From positions 18,984,631 to 19,048,630 of the forward strand of contig OY821749.1 of assembly GCA_963682055.1 (NCBI GenBank): a DNA stretch of 64,000 nt, given 5' to 3'. Positions 35,721 to 48,399 of the stretch are shown one piece after another. Every line of letters begins with the position of its first letter. Positions within the stretch are counted from its first letter, which is position 1. Under the pieces are notes generated by a model. That model saw only the letters and a program-made list of their open reading frames with translations. It was not told the origin of the DNA and did not search any database. Both the position numbers and the translations under genes were made by a program. This DNA comes from Primula veris. Taxonomy: Eukaryota; Streptophyta; Magnoliopsida; Ericales; Primulaceae.

Positions 35721-36689
35721 TCTTCGATATTCTAAAACTGAAGATCTGGGTTTTGCTTTCATTGAAGTGAATTCAACTTGGTTGTGCTTCTCAAGTATAG
35801 AAGAAATTAGGGCAAAAAAGTGACTTTTATATACTGTAAGATCACTTATTTGTTATTTTATACAAAACTGTGAGATTTGCGATCTCGGTTTTACTCTCAT
35901 TAGAGTGAATTCAACTGGGATGTGCTTTGATTTTACATTATAAAGAAAGAGAATGGGAAATTTTACCTCCAAGTAAAATGGTATTTTAGCAGTTATGACT
36001 GTCTTCGACGTATTTTTTTGTTTTAATCACGACTAGGTCCCTAAATCAAGTCAATTTAACAAACGTAGGGTATTAAATCAAGTTTTTGAAAATATAGGAC
36101 ACCAATTATTTTTTTGTGACAAACACATGTTATAAAAGTGACTTAATCTCACGTTTTTATATGTAAAATACGAATAAACGTTAATTAATATTATTGGGAA
36201 AAAACAGAGATGTCGTGAAGATTAATTAATATCTATGATCAAATCAATAATTTATAGAAACAAGCTACTTATCTGTTCAATCATGTAGTGAGAGAAGGCA
36301 ATCAAGTGTTGATCTCCTTGTTAATTGGAGATGTGAGAAGACAAGTTATTCTCAATATTTGAAAGATTTTCCTTCGCTCTTGAGGGGAGTAATCGTTACT
36401 GAAGACTTATGGCTTTTGAATTTGAAAAATGATGGTTATTTTTTATTTATTAAAGAGTGACATTACCATCAAATTTTATTTCATCAAAGTAGTGACCAAA
36501 CTCAATTACAAGCATTTGGAATAAAGCAAAACGATAAGCTACAACCATACATCACCCTGTAAATCTTAGTCAAACAAAAATAGTACATTTTTTTCCAGAT
36601 ATTTGTACTAGTACTAAAACATAGCAAAATACATGTAAAATAAGTAGTTTAAGCTTAGCAGCTTTTTCTATCTACTATCTTTTTCGGAA

Positions 36690-36925
36690 ATTAGTTAGTC
36701 CATATCCGTCCATCAGATAATTTCCACAAATTACTTTTAGCCCCATTTTCGAAATCAAATCTGCTGTAACATTTTGCTCGCGCCAAACATGGAAAAAACT
36801 ACAACCTACCAGACTAAAGAGCTCCAAAATGTCTTCCAACGCATTTAAGTAAGCAATGGGAATAAAGGTAATTTTGATAAACCAATTTACAATAGATTTG
36901 CAATCGAAAAATGATGGTTAAGTTA
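36690..36925 (-). pseudogene. RNase H domain remnant of a non-LTR-type element
   Basis: The minus strand reads, in one frame, DCKSIVNWFIKITF, then YLNALEDILELFSLVGCSFF, then HVWREQNVTADLISKMG. The end fits the plant RNase H signature 'F.HV.RE.N..AD.L.K.G' found at the C-terminus of LINE-type proteins and related RNase H-like genes. Only the C-terminal third of the domain is present and no start or upstream RT is visible. Confidence 0.6.
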
Positions 36926-38246
36926 GTGGTGGTTTGCGAATTGGGGGAGAAAGCAATTTCTCGTTCTTCCTTCTGGCTCGAGGGGAAATGAAGAGGTGCG
37001 GATGGGACAGATGTCTTATTACAAGATTTTACTCATGTGGTCCCTGAAGTTCTTTCCAACCTTTCAATTGAAGACAAAGTTTATAAATTTCAGTTTTTTT
37101 CCTGTAATTCGTTTAGCAAGTTTTTTATTTTTTCTTTTTGTTCTCTTTATTTCAAGATCTGACTGTAACGGCTCTGTTATTTCTTTTTGTGGAGGTTTTC
37201 CCCCGTATTTTTTATTCTCTTAATAATAAAAAATGTGGGTTTTCCCACCAGTTATATAAAAAAAACAAATAAACGTTAATTAAAATGAAAATACAAAACA
37301 ATATTAATGGAGTATAAAAACGCATAAATACGTATTAGATTAACGCATAGACTCACCCAAAAACTACTATTTTGCAAGTCAATCATTTTGTACCCCAGTT
37401 TCAGCCATAAAATCAATTTCTGAAACAAAAATCAAAATCTCTTCTCATTGTGCTGTTGAAAATGACCTACATCGAGACTAAGTTTGTGTTATGAAACTTG
37501 GCAAATTGAACCGTTTGTAGACATGAACTAATATCTGTTCCATTTCGTTATAAAGATGTAAACTAAAGCAATTCTGCATATTGCACGCCAATAACCAAAA
37601 TGACCTAGGGGCTTTAGGCTTGATTTGACTCATGCAAAGGCTAAAGATGGAGAGAAAAATAGACACTCGACTATTTGTGTAAAATCGTGTAAATATGCTT
37701 GCACGAATATGCATATGCAATTAGATACCCCTCTTTGCTGGGCATCTATTTTCATTGATAGATAAACATTTATAGAAATTTAGCCCTGTGACTTTGCCTT
37801 GTGAATTTATAGTTAGCTTTTTAAAATTCTTATTTTATCTTCTCTTATTTAGAAGCATCAAATTTGTGTAGATTTCGTCTGTCTTTCCTTTCAAAATTTA
37901 CTTACATTTCACAGCGTCAACAAGTTAACTTGTTAATGCAGCATCTATACTTTCCATGATACACTGGGACACTGTTGATTTAAGAGATATTTGTAAGCCA
38001 CTATATTTTTGAAAGGTATCATTTTCCAAACAACAGTAACAATTGCTTAATAATGGAGTAATTGAAATGGATCACGGACAACAAAGACTAAGTTACCAAG
38101 TGAACCTGGAATTGGAGGAATCCACTGTCAAATTTGAAAGTTTTTCTAGCCCATAAGAAAGACTTAATTTTGGGTATCGGAGTGGATCTCGTTCGCCGTT
38201 TCATATCCCGTTCAGTTTATTCGCATGAATCTGAGACCGGATGGAT
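36926..38246. other. Intergenic DNA without recognisable features
   Basis: Nothing convincing was seen. Frames at 36996-37223 and 37478-37720 lack recognisable motifs. Confidence 0.45.
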
Positions 38247-38249
38247 GAG

Positions 38250-38650
38250 CACTATAATTAGAATTTAGGGACAATAAAAGTTTGTCTTTAAAGAGTAATT
38301 TTTAGGGACATTTTTGTTTTAAGGACAATTAAAAAAAATTGTTCCCAGACATAATTTATAGAGACCAAATTGTTTTTTTTTGTCTCCAAATACAGTCACA
38401 TATCAACATAAGAAGACAATTTAATTCTGTTTCAAAATTAATTTGGAGACAAATTTAAACTGTCTGATTAAGTTGGTGTATGATTTATGATTGTAATTGG
38501 AGACAAATTTTTTAAAAATTTTGGACCATAAGAATTAGATGTGGGGATTTTTTTAATCTTTTTCTCTTGTCCCTCCTAAAAGATAATATTTAAAGACATA
38601 TTTTGATTATCTCTAAAAATTTGTCCATAAATCCTAAGTTTCTTGTAGTG
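38250..38650. mobile_element. CACTA-type MITE, 401 bp
   Basis: It starts CACTATAATTAGAATTTAGG and ends CTAAGTTTCTTGTAGTG, the inverse of CACTACAAGAAAC. The 3-bp duplication GAG lies on both sides (38247-38249 and 38651-38653). CACTA ends and a 3-bp duplication define the En/Spm class. The interior repeats GGGACAA/TTGTCC-type and GGAGACAAATT motifs on both strands and encodes nothing. Confidence 0.8.
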
Positions 38651-38653
38651 GAG

Positions 38654-41257
38654 GTATTTGGCAAATTGATTCGTAGTTCGATTGATTGACTTGTGTGTTT
38701 TCATAATAGTTATATGTTTTTGCTTGTAACTTGTGACTGCTTATAACTCATGGCTGGCTCAGTCTGAATATGTTATGTTTTTATTTGCAGAAAGATAGGA
38801 TCAGAAGTCTAACTTTTCTTAACATACGCTCTAACCTTAAGACATTGTTATAAGTATTTGACTCGGTTATAATTACATGCTTAGTTCTCAAGAAAAAAAA
38901 CATCAGCCACAAACGAGCTTTTAGAGTGATAAACATTAACAAGTTAACAAGTATTTCTAAAAAAACAGTATCATTTATTTTGGACCCTTCAAATTGGTTT
39001 GCTTATCTTGATTCTTGAACCCCAATACCCCATAATCCCAAAACAGCAAATTTGGAACGAGTCTGTATCACGCCTCTTCCGATTGAGTGACATGAGTGAG
39101 CACCAAAAAACAAATTTACCTCATAAGTTTTGAGTGTTTAAGGTATATAATGCCCATCAACTGCATACAAAAAATAAAAATAAAAAGACCTATAACACTT
39201 GTAACAGGGTATGGACTTAGCAGAAATCTTAATTCTTCTCATTATAACTGTAGTTTAATTAAAAATGGAAAAGTTGCATACAATTGATGTTTAATTAAAG
39301 AAAACTCACACTCTAAAATACTTTTAAAGATAGTACAGATGTTATACGATGTTGCTATATAATACTACTTGTTTTTACTCTTTGTTTTTAATTTTGATGT
39401 TACACGTAATGCTACATTATATATATCAAATTTTAAACAAGACTTAAGAATTCGGGATTTTAAAAATTTAGTCTGTTTTTATTTACTAATCAATGATTAT
39501 TCATTTAAAAACAAGGATTGCTCAATCACTAGCAATCAATATTTAGCTTTACCTTACAAATAGGAGGCAACCCCAATGAACTGAGGGGATTCTTAACTCA
39601 ACAAGGAAGCAGGTTAACTTGCATAATACCAAGAGAGAGCTGGTTTGAAATATTCAAAGTTAGTTAGAACTAATTACATATTCAAATCTTTCATTCGCTT
39701 TAAGACTTTGACAATAATAGTAGCTATGCATTCCTACTGACCCAAATCTTCCACATAATTAAGAAGAAAGGTACACTGATGATATGAAAGTTTAGCAAAT
39801 TTCGAACTAGAATGATTGATTAATTGGCAATTATCAGGACGTGTTGGTGTCAAATACTTACATATACAGACAATGTATATAAAATTGAACTCGTCCAATT
39901 TAGGATACTTAGGTATAGATTTAAAAGTAAGCTTCCGATTTGCATGTATGTCACATGTCCATAGAATGGTTGCACGGACGTGACAACTATGCTTAGAAAA
40001 AGTGAATATCTAAAATTCATATCAATATTGTTAAAATTTGTCAATTCATATCAACAGTGTCATTAGTTTCTAAAATTTCTTAAAAGTGAATATAATTTGA
40101 AAATTTGATATCTATTATCTTAACCAAAATATATTTATCATGCTGTAATAAGGTACCAAACATGAGGTATAGTAATTATTTTTTTGAAAAGATTCTATTG
40201 GTCCCAATTGTACGTGTATATAAGAAAATTCCCATTGACATATATAGTATGCTTCCGAAAATGAAATTGTATAGTTTATATCTTTCTATCCTTTTCTTCA
40301 GCCCGGGCCTGAATGCTCCGTCTCCGGTTGTTAACAGATCTCCGGCCTGCCATATTCACCCTCCTTATGTTTTTTTATTTTATTTTATACGAGTAAAAGA
40401 TGAACGGAATTTTTTTTAAGCAGTTCATAATAAATAAAAAACCAGAAAAAATAAATTAATTACTGTCATCACATCATGTGGATAACTATCATTTCTTACT
40501 TAAATAAAGTTGTTTTAAAATATTTTACACGTTACTAATTTCAAGTTCCACTGGTAAAAAATATTCTTCCTGTTACTGATTAAAGGTGAACTTAGAATCA
40601 AAAAAAATATTTCTTTTCCAAATCATGGGTTTTAATCATTTGTTTTTCGAGTAGTTTTAAACATACAACAACTCATTCTTATTTGTATAGGAGTATATGA
40701 ACTTTGTACTTTAGTGTTGTTTTGATAGAATTATCGTTTTGTGCTCATGGACGAAACCAGAATGATTTTTTTAGGGGTCATGGTATAAAAAATATGTCGA
40801 ATATAAGATAAAATAAATAAGATTTAATACAAACATAAATAATTTATATTATGGTTAATATAGCATAAAAAAAATATGAAGTTAAGACAAACAATATTGA
40901 GCAATAAAATAATTTTTTTAGTAATCGAAAAAATACAATGGTCATTTACGAAATTTAGTAATTTAAAGGTAAAAAACAGAAAATTTTAGAAAAAAACATA
41001 TAACATGATTTGAACTCATAAACTTCCACTAACTTAAAGCCAATTTTACCACTACAACAACAACTCTTTTATTTAATAAAGAGGAACCATCAATGTATAT
41101 ATTTTAGAAAAATTTAAATTACATATATAAAAAAGTAAAATAAAATTGAAAATCGCCGGAGATGCCAGCATCCGCCCCTGTTTGTGCTGATAAAAGAACA
41201 TCTCAAACTGGTATAAAATTATCAAATGAAGTTAGATAGAAGTAAGTATATTATGTA
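38654..41257. other. AT-rich DNA upstream of the KANADI gene
   Basis: No gene was seen. At about 40740-41185 a block running from 'GGACGAAACCAGAATGATTT' to 'GATGCCAGCATCCGCCCC' resembles a dispersed plant repeat, but its ends could not be fixed. Confidence 0.4.
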
Positions 41258-41259
41258 CA

Positions 41260-41270
41260 TATATAAAAAG
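41260..41270 (+). promoter_or_regulatory. Probable TATA box of the KANADI2-like gene
   Basis: TATATAAAAAG lies about 330 bp upstream of the start codon, and CT-rich leader-like sequence (41330-41590) follows. A start near 41290-41300 would exclude the out-of-frame ATG at 41226. Confidence 0.45.
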
Positions 41271-41596
41271 TTTTGTATCGATAGAATTGTATTATCTCTG
41301 GTCCTTTGCCCACTCCCATTTCCACTAAAGAAAAACCACTCTCTCAAGTGTCATTTTCTTTCACATACTTCACACAATAGAAACAGCTATTCACTTCATA
41401 CCTTATTCCTCCACTTCCCTTTCTCTCTCATCTCTCATATTCTTAAATCTGTCTCCAACTACTCCCATCAATTCTCCCATCAAATCCCCCATCTAAACAA
41501 GAAGAACATACCCTTAAATAATCCCTTTAACAATTACATAAGCAACAAAATAACAGTCTCAATCTCCTTAAGGACTGTTTGTTTATCACACAAAAA

Positions 41597-43304
41597 ATGG
41601 AGCTTTTCCCAGCCCAGCCTGACCTTTCTCTACAGATTAGCCCCCCTAACACCAAACCTTCCCCTAACTGGAGAGATGAACAAATCCATGACTTAGGGTT
41701 TTGGAAAAGGGCTCTTGACTCAAGAACATCCACCTCATCGTCCCCGACCCCCAAAACCAACACTCATTCAAACAATCTAGGCCGTTCCCAGCTCTATCAT
41801 GATCATCATGTTCATAATCAGTACCAGCCACAGCAACAGCAACAACAACAACAACAACGGCAACAACATCAACATCAAGAACGAGAACAGTGTATGATGA
41901 GACCGATAAGGGGGATACCGATTTACCAAAACTACCCTTTTCCTAACTTTCCATTCTCTCACCATCCTCTCAACCAACAGTCTTTAGATTGTACTAATCA
42001 TATTGCTCTACCATCATCAATATCCCCCAATAATTTTAATAGTGGTAGTAATATTAATGCTATTAGATCGAGGTTTTTACCTCGTTTTCCAGCTAAAAGG
42101 AGCATGAGGGCACCGAGGATGAGATGGACAACTACTCTTCATGCCCGCTTTGTTCATGCTGTGGAGCTCTTAGGTGGCCATGAGAGTGAGATTAATTCCT
42201 TTCTTATTCTTTTTTTTTTCCTTTCAAGTGGTCTAACTGTTATCAAATGCATTATTACCATCTTTATTTTTGCTTGGTTATACATAGGACTGATTTAATT
42301 CAGTGCTTCATCTTTATTTTTGCTTGGTTATACATAGGACTGATTTAATTCAGTGCTTCGCCCGTTTAGAACTTTGATAGTTGCCAAGTAATTTATATAA
42401 ATCAATATAAAAAAAAAAATTAATGCACAAAATGCTATCTACAATGGTGGAAGGACACTAAATTTCTCTTATTTTCAAGCAGAATTTCCTTCTTCTTTTT
42501 TCCGGTCTTAATAAAATTATCGTAACCATATTTTATTATTGTATTTTAGAAAATATTTCAACTGTATTTTATTTTAATTTAAAAAAAAATGTTCAGGTTC
42601 ACTATTCAGTGCAGATAGACTAGATATTTCATTTTTTTTGTAATCATTTAAATATTTTATTTCATTCTTCTTTGTTTTGATTTTTGACCACAGTCTAGAA
42701 ATTCTAATGATGTTTTATGGGTTTTAGGAGCAACACCTAAATCAGTTCTTGAGCTCATGGATGTCAAAGATCTAACCTTGGCACATGTGAAATCTCACTT
42801 ACAGGTAAACGAAATTAACTATATTATATTATAAATAACTATAGAATAAGTCAATCTATATACCATATAACTCTCTCCATAATTCAAAGGTTATCAGAAG
42901 AATATCTATTTGAACAAATTTTAGACAGTATTTGGCTTCTATATAAAAATAAACTGTCTGAACATTCTCACCATGTAGTCAACACATAGTATTTTATTTA
43001 TTTTTCGCAATTAACACACGTAGATTGTTGTGACGACCTCCCAAAATGAAATAAGCCCTCTTGATTAGTCTCACTAAAATAGATATTGTTATGCTAAAAA
43101 TGTTTTTGTGCATTTCCAAGTTAGCAGATAAGCTTTTGTATCGTTATAGGTTGTACTAAAAGTCTACATTAAAGGACTGTATATATTAATACCCTACCCT
43201 TTGTTACAAATTCCCATGTTTGTTTTTTTCCCTTTAAAGAGAGGTCTCTCAAATCCTTAGCCATCCCATGGTCCTGATAGCCTTCTGCAGCTTTCTTGCG
43301 TAGG

Positions 43305-43352
<48 letters not shown>

Positions 43353-46300
43353 CATTACATTTGCTTGATCAAGTAGAAAATGACAAGTACAGAAAACGCT
43401 ATGATTACTCAATGATATTGGTGAAGTTAGTTAACTACATGACCTAACCGTGGTTTAGCTCTGACACTACTATACAGTATATATGGCATAATGCATGTGG
43501 ATACATACACAATTACACATGTATAAAAAGCAAGCACACGAAAAGTTGTTCATCATTATTTACTTTATGTACTTGCATTGTACCAGTTTATGTCTGCACT
43601 TAAAGAAAGGAGATGAAAAACTCAAGGGTATGTAAACATTAATGGAGTTTTATTTCTATTTTTCTTTAATTAAAAATAATTATTTATGATTTATGCATAA
43701 TAGTTCCAAGTATTAAGCACATTTGCTATGATCTGGTAGTTCTCAGATGTTGTAATATAAATATTATTGCTTTTATATTTTAGAAAAAAAGTATTAAAAA
43801 AAGTAGGATTTTATGAAGTTTTGAAAACATTGAGGTAATTATTTAGTAACATTTAGATTTCTACTAGTAAGAAGTTAAAAGCACGTAATAACTTTGGTAG
43901 GTTTTTGAAATATGGTTTTCAAAATAATAATCTAAAACTGCTAAATATACATATGGGCTTTTATCAAGGTTCTGTTTTCAACACCAAGAATACATGGCAT
44001 ACACCCCACAACCTCTAAAAGATAGTAATGTATAAAAATTATATCCAAATGCAAGTGCAATCTTGCATATCTTTCATGTCTTTTCTTTATTCAACTTGTC
44101 TCTTAATTATCTTGGGTTTTATATTATTGCATGCCTATTGCATAAAAAAAGTCTCATAATGGACTTTTTACCTTATTGCAGATGTATCGAACAGTTAAGA
44201 CCACTGATAGAACAGGAGCTTCTTCAGGTTGTACCTATATATGTACATTCCCATTTTGAATTTTCTTTAACTCACACTAACATAAAACCTTGATCATTTT
44301 TTTTGGATATCTTACACAAACTCTTTGTTCTTGTAAATTTCCAACAGAGTTGTATGAGAATGGGTCATCTGGAGACAATTCTGAGGATATAAATCTTGAT
44401 CTTCATAGTACCAGAAAAAGTGATCAACCAATTCAAGACAAAGATTGTTATGGCCTATGGAGCAACTCTTCAAGGTGAAGCTTCTCTGCTATTTATGATT
44501 ATTTGCACTAAGTCAATTTTAGGACCAATTAAGGAAAAGAAGGCGTTTAAAAACGTCTGAAAGTTCAGGAGCTGATAGGGATGGGCTTTGCAATGCGCAC
44601 AACTTCCGTGAATGGCTAAGTTGTGACCCTCGAAAGTCGATTCATGGTTAAAAGTATGATTGAACTTAGTTGTTTTATTAATTATGAGCACTGTTAGGAT
44701 GTCTAAGAGTAGGAAAATCGCGCCTTTGACTAAATTTCATTATGATAACATTTTAATTATCATTTTCGTACTCGATCTTGTGCTTTGTCCTCTCTTTTTT
44801 AAATTGAAAATGGGAGTTATCCCATAATTTCATAAATTTAAAAGTTTCAATGGCCTGAGACCTTATTACAGTAAGAACTCAAACAAGAAAGGAAGTACAA
44901 AGAAAAACTGAATGATAATGGAGTTAAAAAAAGAATTTAATAACTACAAAGACAACTTAGTAAATGAGCTTTAAACAACCTTCAGCTATCCCTTCTTCAA
45001 ACTATAGTTGCATTATTTTTGCCCAAAAATTTGCCACAATATTAACAACCTCCACCTGTCCCATTCTTCATTGGTTGAATTAAAAATGCTGGGGGAACTT
45101 AGAAGCCGTATCAATGTACTTTCTTTATGGGACTAATTGATTATTACATAAAAACATTATTAAAATTCATATTCTCAATTATTATTTAAGATTTGGTACA
45201 TATGATGCAACATCAATAAACATCAAATTTAAAAGCAAAGAGTAAAAAGAAATAGCATCATGTAACATATGTACCTAAGTTTAAGAGAGATTTTAATCAT
45301 GTATTTTTGGTAAATAAATCACAAATTATGTACTCAGTGACCGTTTTCTCGACTTTTAGCTAGAAAGAGGGGCAATTCTATTCTTAATCATTTTCAAAAT
45401 CTCCTTAAAAAATATGTATGACAAAAAATGTTCTTTTTCTTAGAGAGTCATTCTAAGTACTCTTTCCAGACTTTTTATAATTATCGCTTTTTAGTTTTTT
45501 ACCTTTATAATTAAATATGCCACTTGTGACATTTATTAATGGGTTTTGAGTTTCTTGTTAACGTTATTATCTAAATTTTCTCCCAAGTTTTACAGGTAGC
45601 TCCTTTTTTCAATTTGAGCTTGCGAACAATTTTGTTCTAACATACAGCTTCTCCATGTTTATTTATCTTGATGAATTAATAGAAACTTATTTGTACAGTA
45701 TAACAGTAATGTTAACAAGAGTTAAAAATGAACATATTACCCTGTACTTGTTTGAAAGAAAGGAAACGCTTATAAAAAGGAGCCTTCAATTGTACCAACA
45801 TTTCAGCCTTCACTATGCATACCCCTTTAGGCGTTTTCTGTTCTGTTTGTTTTTGGTATGAGTAAATGGACTATCACATGGTATGAGTCAGCTTTATTTT
45901 CATTAATTTTAGAGGCTCATAATCTACGAAGAAGATCTTCTAAATAAAAGAATATGAAAATAAATATTAGATGACTTTATACCAATCTTTACAAATTTGC
46001 TTTGCTTATTCTGCATGTCTTCAATGAGAAGTAAACAACTGCTGTCAGAGGCTAAAAGAAAAGGAGCAAATGTTCTTTTCTTGCTAAGAATAAATCGAGT
46101 TCTCTGCCTAACCAACTTAAAAGCATACACATAGTTAGATACAACAGATTTACTGTGAATTAAATAAATCTTATAGGAAGTAGGGTATATTTCTTTGCAT
46201 ACATGTCTCTTTTTTTTATGAAATAAAACACTTTATTTGTGATCAACCAAAATAATGTTGTATTGATTTGTTTACAGTAGGGAAGCATGGTTACGAGAAA

Positions 46301-47852
46301 GAGCGGGAGATTGCGGAGCTTCAAACATAATAACATCCATGGAGGTATGTTTTGGTCATCGAGTATCAAAATTGGTAACTCTTTTAAGGGTTCTCATAAG
46401 TCATAACATCTTCTTCTTATTGTGGGCATTGACTTAAAACAAATACTAAAAAAAAACCTTAAATAGATATCCGGCAGTTAATGCCCTTGTCATCTGAGAA
46501 AACTTCTCCTACCAGTGAGGGAATCCGTGCCATTAGCATTATCTATATATTTTTTTTGACTCGTACTAAATAATACTCGTCGGTTCCAAAATATAAGTGC
46601 ATTACGGAAAAACCAACTTATTAAATAAATACAATCATTACATATTTTTTACACTCTCTTTTCATTTTTTATCCTCATTTTTATTCATTCACACTCTTCT
46701 ACAAACTAAAAGTATGGGTAAATATGTAATATTACATAAACAAGTTCTATTTTATAAAAGTGGACTTATATAACGCCTCAAAATAGTACTGCACTTATAT
46801 TTTGGAACCCAGGAGTACTTAAAATGTAACTTTCATCTTACTCATATATATATATATTTTTTTTATTTTTTTTTGGTATATCTTACTCATATATTACTAA
46901 CCTTTCAAACTTGCAGCTTTGAAACATTTACATTAGTTGTCACTGAAGTATGTCTTATGTAAATACATGTTGCTGTTTTCGATATTTATAAAGTGAGAAA
47001 GTGCTTTTGAAAAGGGGGCATAGTCTTTTTAAACTCGTGGGTCAACTGAGCAACATTAACACCAATAGTAAGTAAATTATTTTGAGTCATATATTTTGAA
47101 TTCAAAACACTGGTTGTCAGTCCCTAAAGATAGTCTCAATTTTCTATTTTGATTTATCGATAAACTCATATCTAAAAATTTGTACTTATGCCAAGGTATA
47201 ATGGGTCCACGGCTGCATAATTTGTTGAGGGGTAAAATCAGTATAAATTATACTGTAAAGATCGTAAGAAACTAAAATAGCCTTTTTTTAAAAGAAAAAT
47301 ACATATAAATTTAGAACCATTCCAATAAATAAATTTAACTAAAACAACTGTCATCTTATACCAAAGTGGTAGTCATATGTTAAACCAATGTGGATTTTAT
47401 TTAAAGAAAGATAAGTTCCTAAAACCTTTTAAAACATAAAATATACCATCAGTAAGGATATAAATTTGGTTGGTCTTTATTATGGAAAATTATGAAAATG
47501 TACTAATTGATTCTTCCTCTATATCAATCCTTAGTTTTATACTTAGAAGCCGCACATGACACACGCATATAGCTTTAGAGAGTGCTCTGGGAACTCTTTC
47601 GCTATATTTTCTTACACTCTTGACCTACAATGATCTTTTGTTCTCTCACTTTAACACATTCTCTTATATATGCAGGTTTTTTTTAATTATTATTTGTGAA
47701 TACCCATTTCTTTTTGTTTTGTATTTCAGAAGGACAAGGAGCCAAAGAACTTACGCTATAATGAGCCAATTTCAGATGGAAGCTCATCAAGCCATTTAGA
47801 GACAATCCCAAAGAAACCCAGTCTAGAGTTCACCTTGTTCACACCACAATGA
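41597..47852 (+). CDS. KAN2: KANADI2-like GARP transcription factor, 342 aa
   Basis: Six exons: 41597-42185, 42728-42804, 44182-44227, 44348-44474, 46278-46344 and 47730-47852. All introns are GT-AG and phases match. The protein begins MELFPAQPDLSLQISPPN, a KAN2-type N-terminus; DLSLQI fits an EAR-like LxLxL repressor motif. A Gln-rich run lies at residues 77-92, then MRPIRGIPIYQN (101-112) and FLPRFPAKRS (160-169). The MYB-like GARP domain (about 173-228) reads MRAPRMRWTTTLHARFVHAV, then ELLGGHE, then ATPKSVLELMDVKDLTLAHV, then KSHLQMYRTVKTT. Exon 4 has LYENGSSGDN and WSNSS, shared with KAN proteins. The C-terminus has SLEFTL but then FTPQ instead of the usual GRP. Arabidopsis KAN2 is about 388 aa, so this one is shorter, mainly before the GARP domain and near the C-terminus. 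KANADI proteins are nuclear and promote abaxial identity in lateral organs, largely as repressors. Confidence 0.95.
42259..42358 (+). repeat. Perfect 50-bp tandem duplication in KAN2-like intron 1
   Basis: A 50-bp unit starting CATCTTTATTTTTGCTTGG and ending AATTCAGTGCTT occurs twice head to tail (42259-42308 and 42309-42358). Identity is complete by eye, so the event is recent. Confidence 0.9.
43306..43351 (+). repeat. (AT)n(AG)n compound microsatellite in intron 2
   Basis: An AT dinucleotide run (about 43306-43330) passes directly into an AG run (about 43331-43351). Confidence 0.9.
46576..46815. mobile_element. Stowaway-like MITE in KAN2-like intron 5, 240 bp
   Basis: The ends read CTCGTCGGTTCCAAAATATAAG and its approximate inverse (CTTATATTTTGGAACCCAGGAG), flanked by TA. 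This is the classic Stowaway form (CTCCCTCCGTCCC-type ends, TA target). It lies within intron 5 (46345-47729). Confidence 0.75.
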
Positions 47853-48399
47853 TTAACTTATAGAAATGCTTCAAACATATGCATAGAGTTTGATTTAGAT
47901 GGTGTGGCGTAACCATGTCCTTGAAAAAAAGGCAAATCTTAGGGTCCAATTTTTATTTGTAAGAGAGGTTTTTAAGAGACCAACATTAATTACTGACATG
48001 GTTGATTTAGTGTTGAAGTTACACGATGTTACAAATTATGGTTCATCATCGTGTTGGTTCTTTGCAACACTCTACCAAGTCACAAGTAACTTTGTATTTC
48101 TGAATACCAGGAAAGATCCGATATCACACTTTTGTGGATGGAAGAGACAATGAAAAAATGGGGCCGTTTCTTTCCAATCGTAAACACACAGAAAGCTTGA
48201 GTAAAAATTATCAAAGAAATATTTTATAATCACTCTAAAATCAAAAATCAAATTACTACCTAATATTTTAATTATGATAAATAAAAAAGTACAAAAATAA
48301 ATAAAATAAATATCATATCATTCTTGCTTTCCAATTAGCGACAAAAGGATGGAGTGGATTTCTTCGATACTTATCACTAGTTACATGAATAACGTCTAT
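47853..48399 (+). other. Probable KAN2-like 3' untranslated region and downstream DNA
   Basis: Non-coding sequence follows the TGA at 47850. The 84-codon frame at 47899-48153 shows no recognisable motif and lies where a 3' UTR is expected. The transcript end is not defined. Confidence 0.35.

Larger units (their letters stand above)
27747..36150. mobile_element. Mutator-like non-autonomous element (about 1.38 kb) split by a Copia insertion
   Basis: Both outer ends read inward GAGATTAAGTCACTTTT, and the inverted arms continue for over 130 bp ('CAAAAACTTGATTTA', 'GACCTAGTCGTGATT'). The 10-bp sequence ACGTTTTTAT flanks both ends perfectly (27737-27746 and 36151-36160). A 9-11 bp duplication and long inverted ends fit the Mutator/MULE class. 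Subtracting the 7.0 kb Copia at 28657-35677 leaves about 1.4 kb of native element. No MULE transposase was seen. Confidence 0.75.

Noticed and set aside
41226..41696. 156-codon frame overlapping the KAN2-like start
   Set aside because: It begins upstream of the likely TATA box, is out of frame with the KANADI coding sequence and shows no conserved motif.
42186..42298. Read-through extension of KAN2-like exon 1 into intron 1
   Set aside because: The frame runs on to a stop, but a GTGAG donor at 42186 and a phase-matched acceptor at 42727 restore the conserved ERATPKSV sequence.
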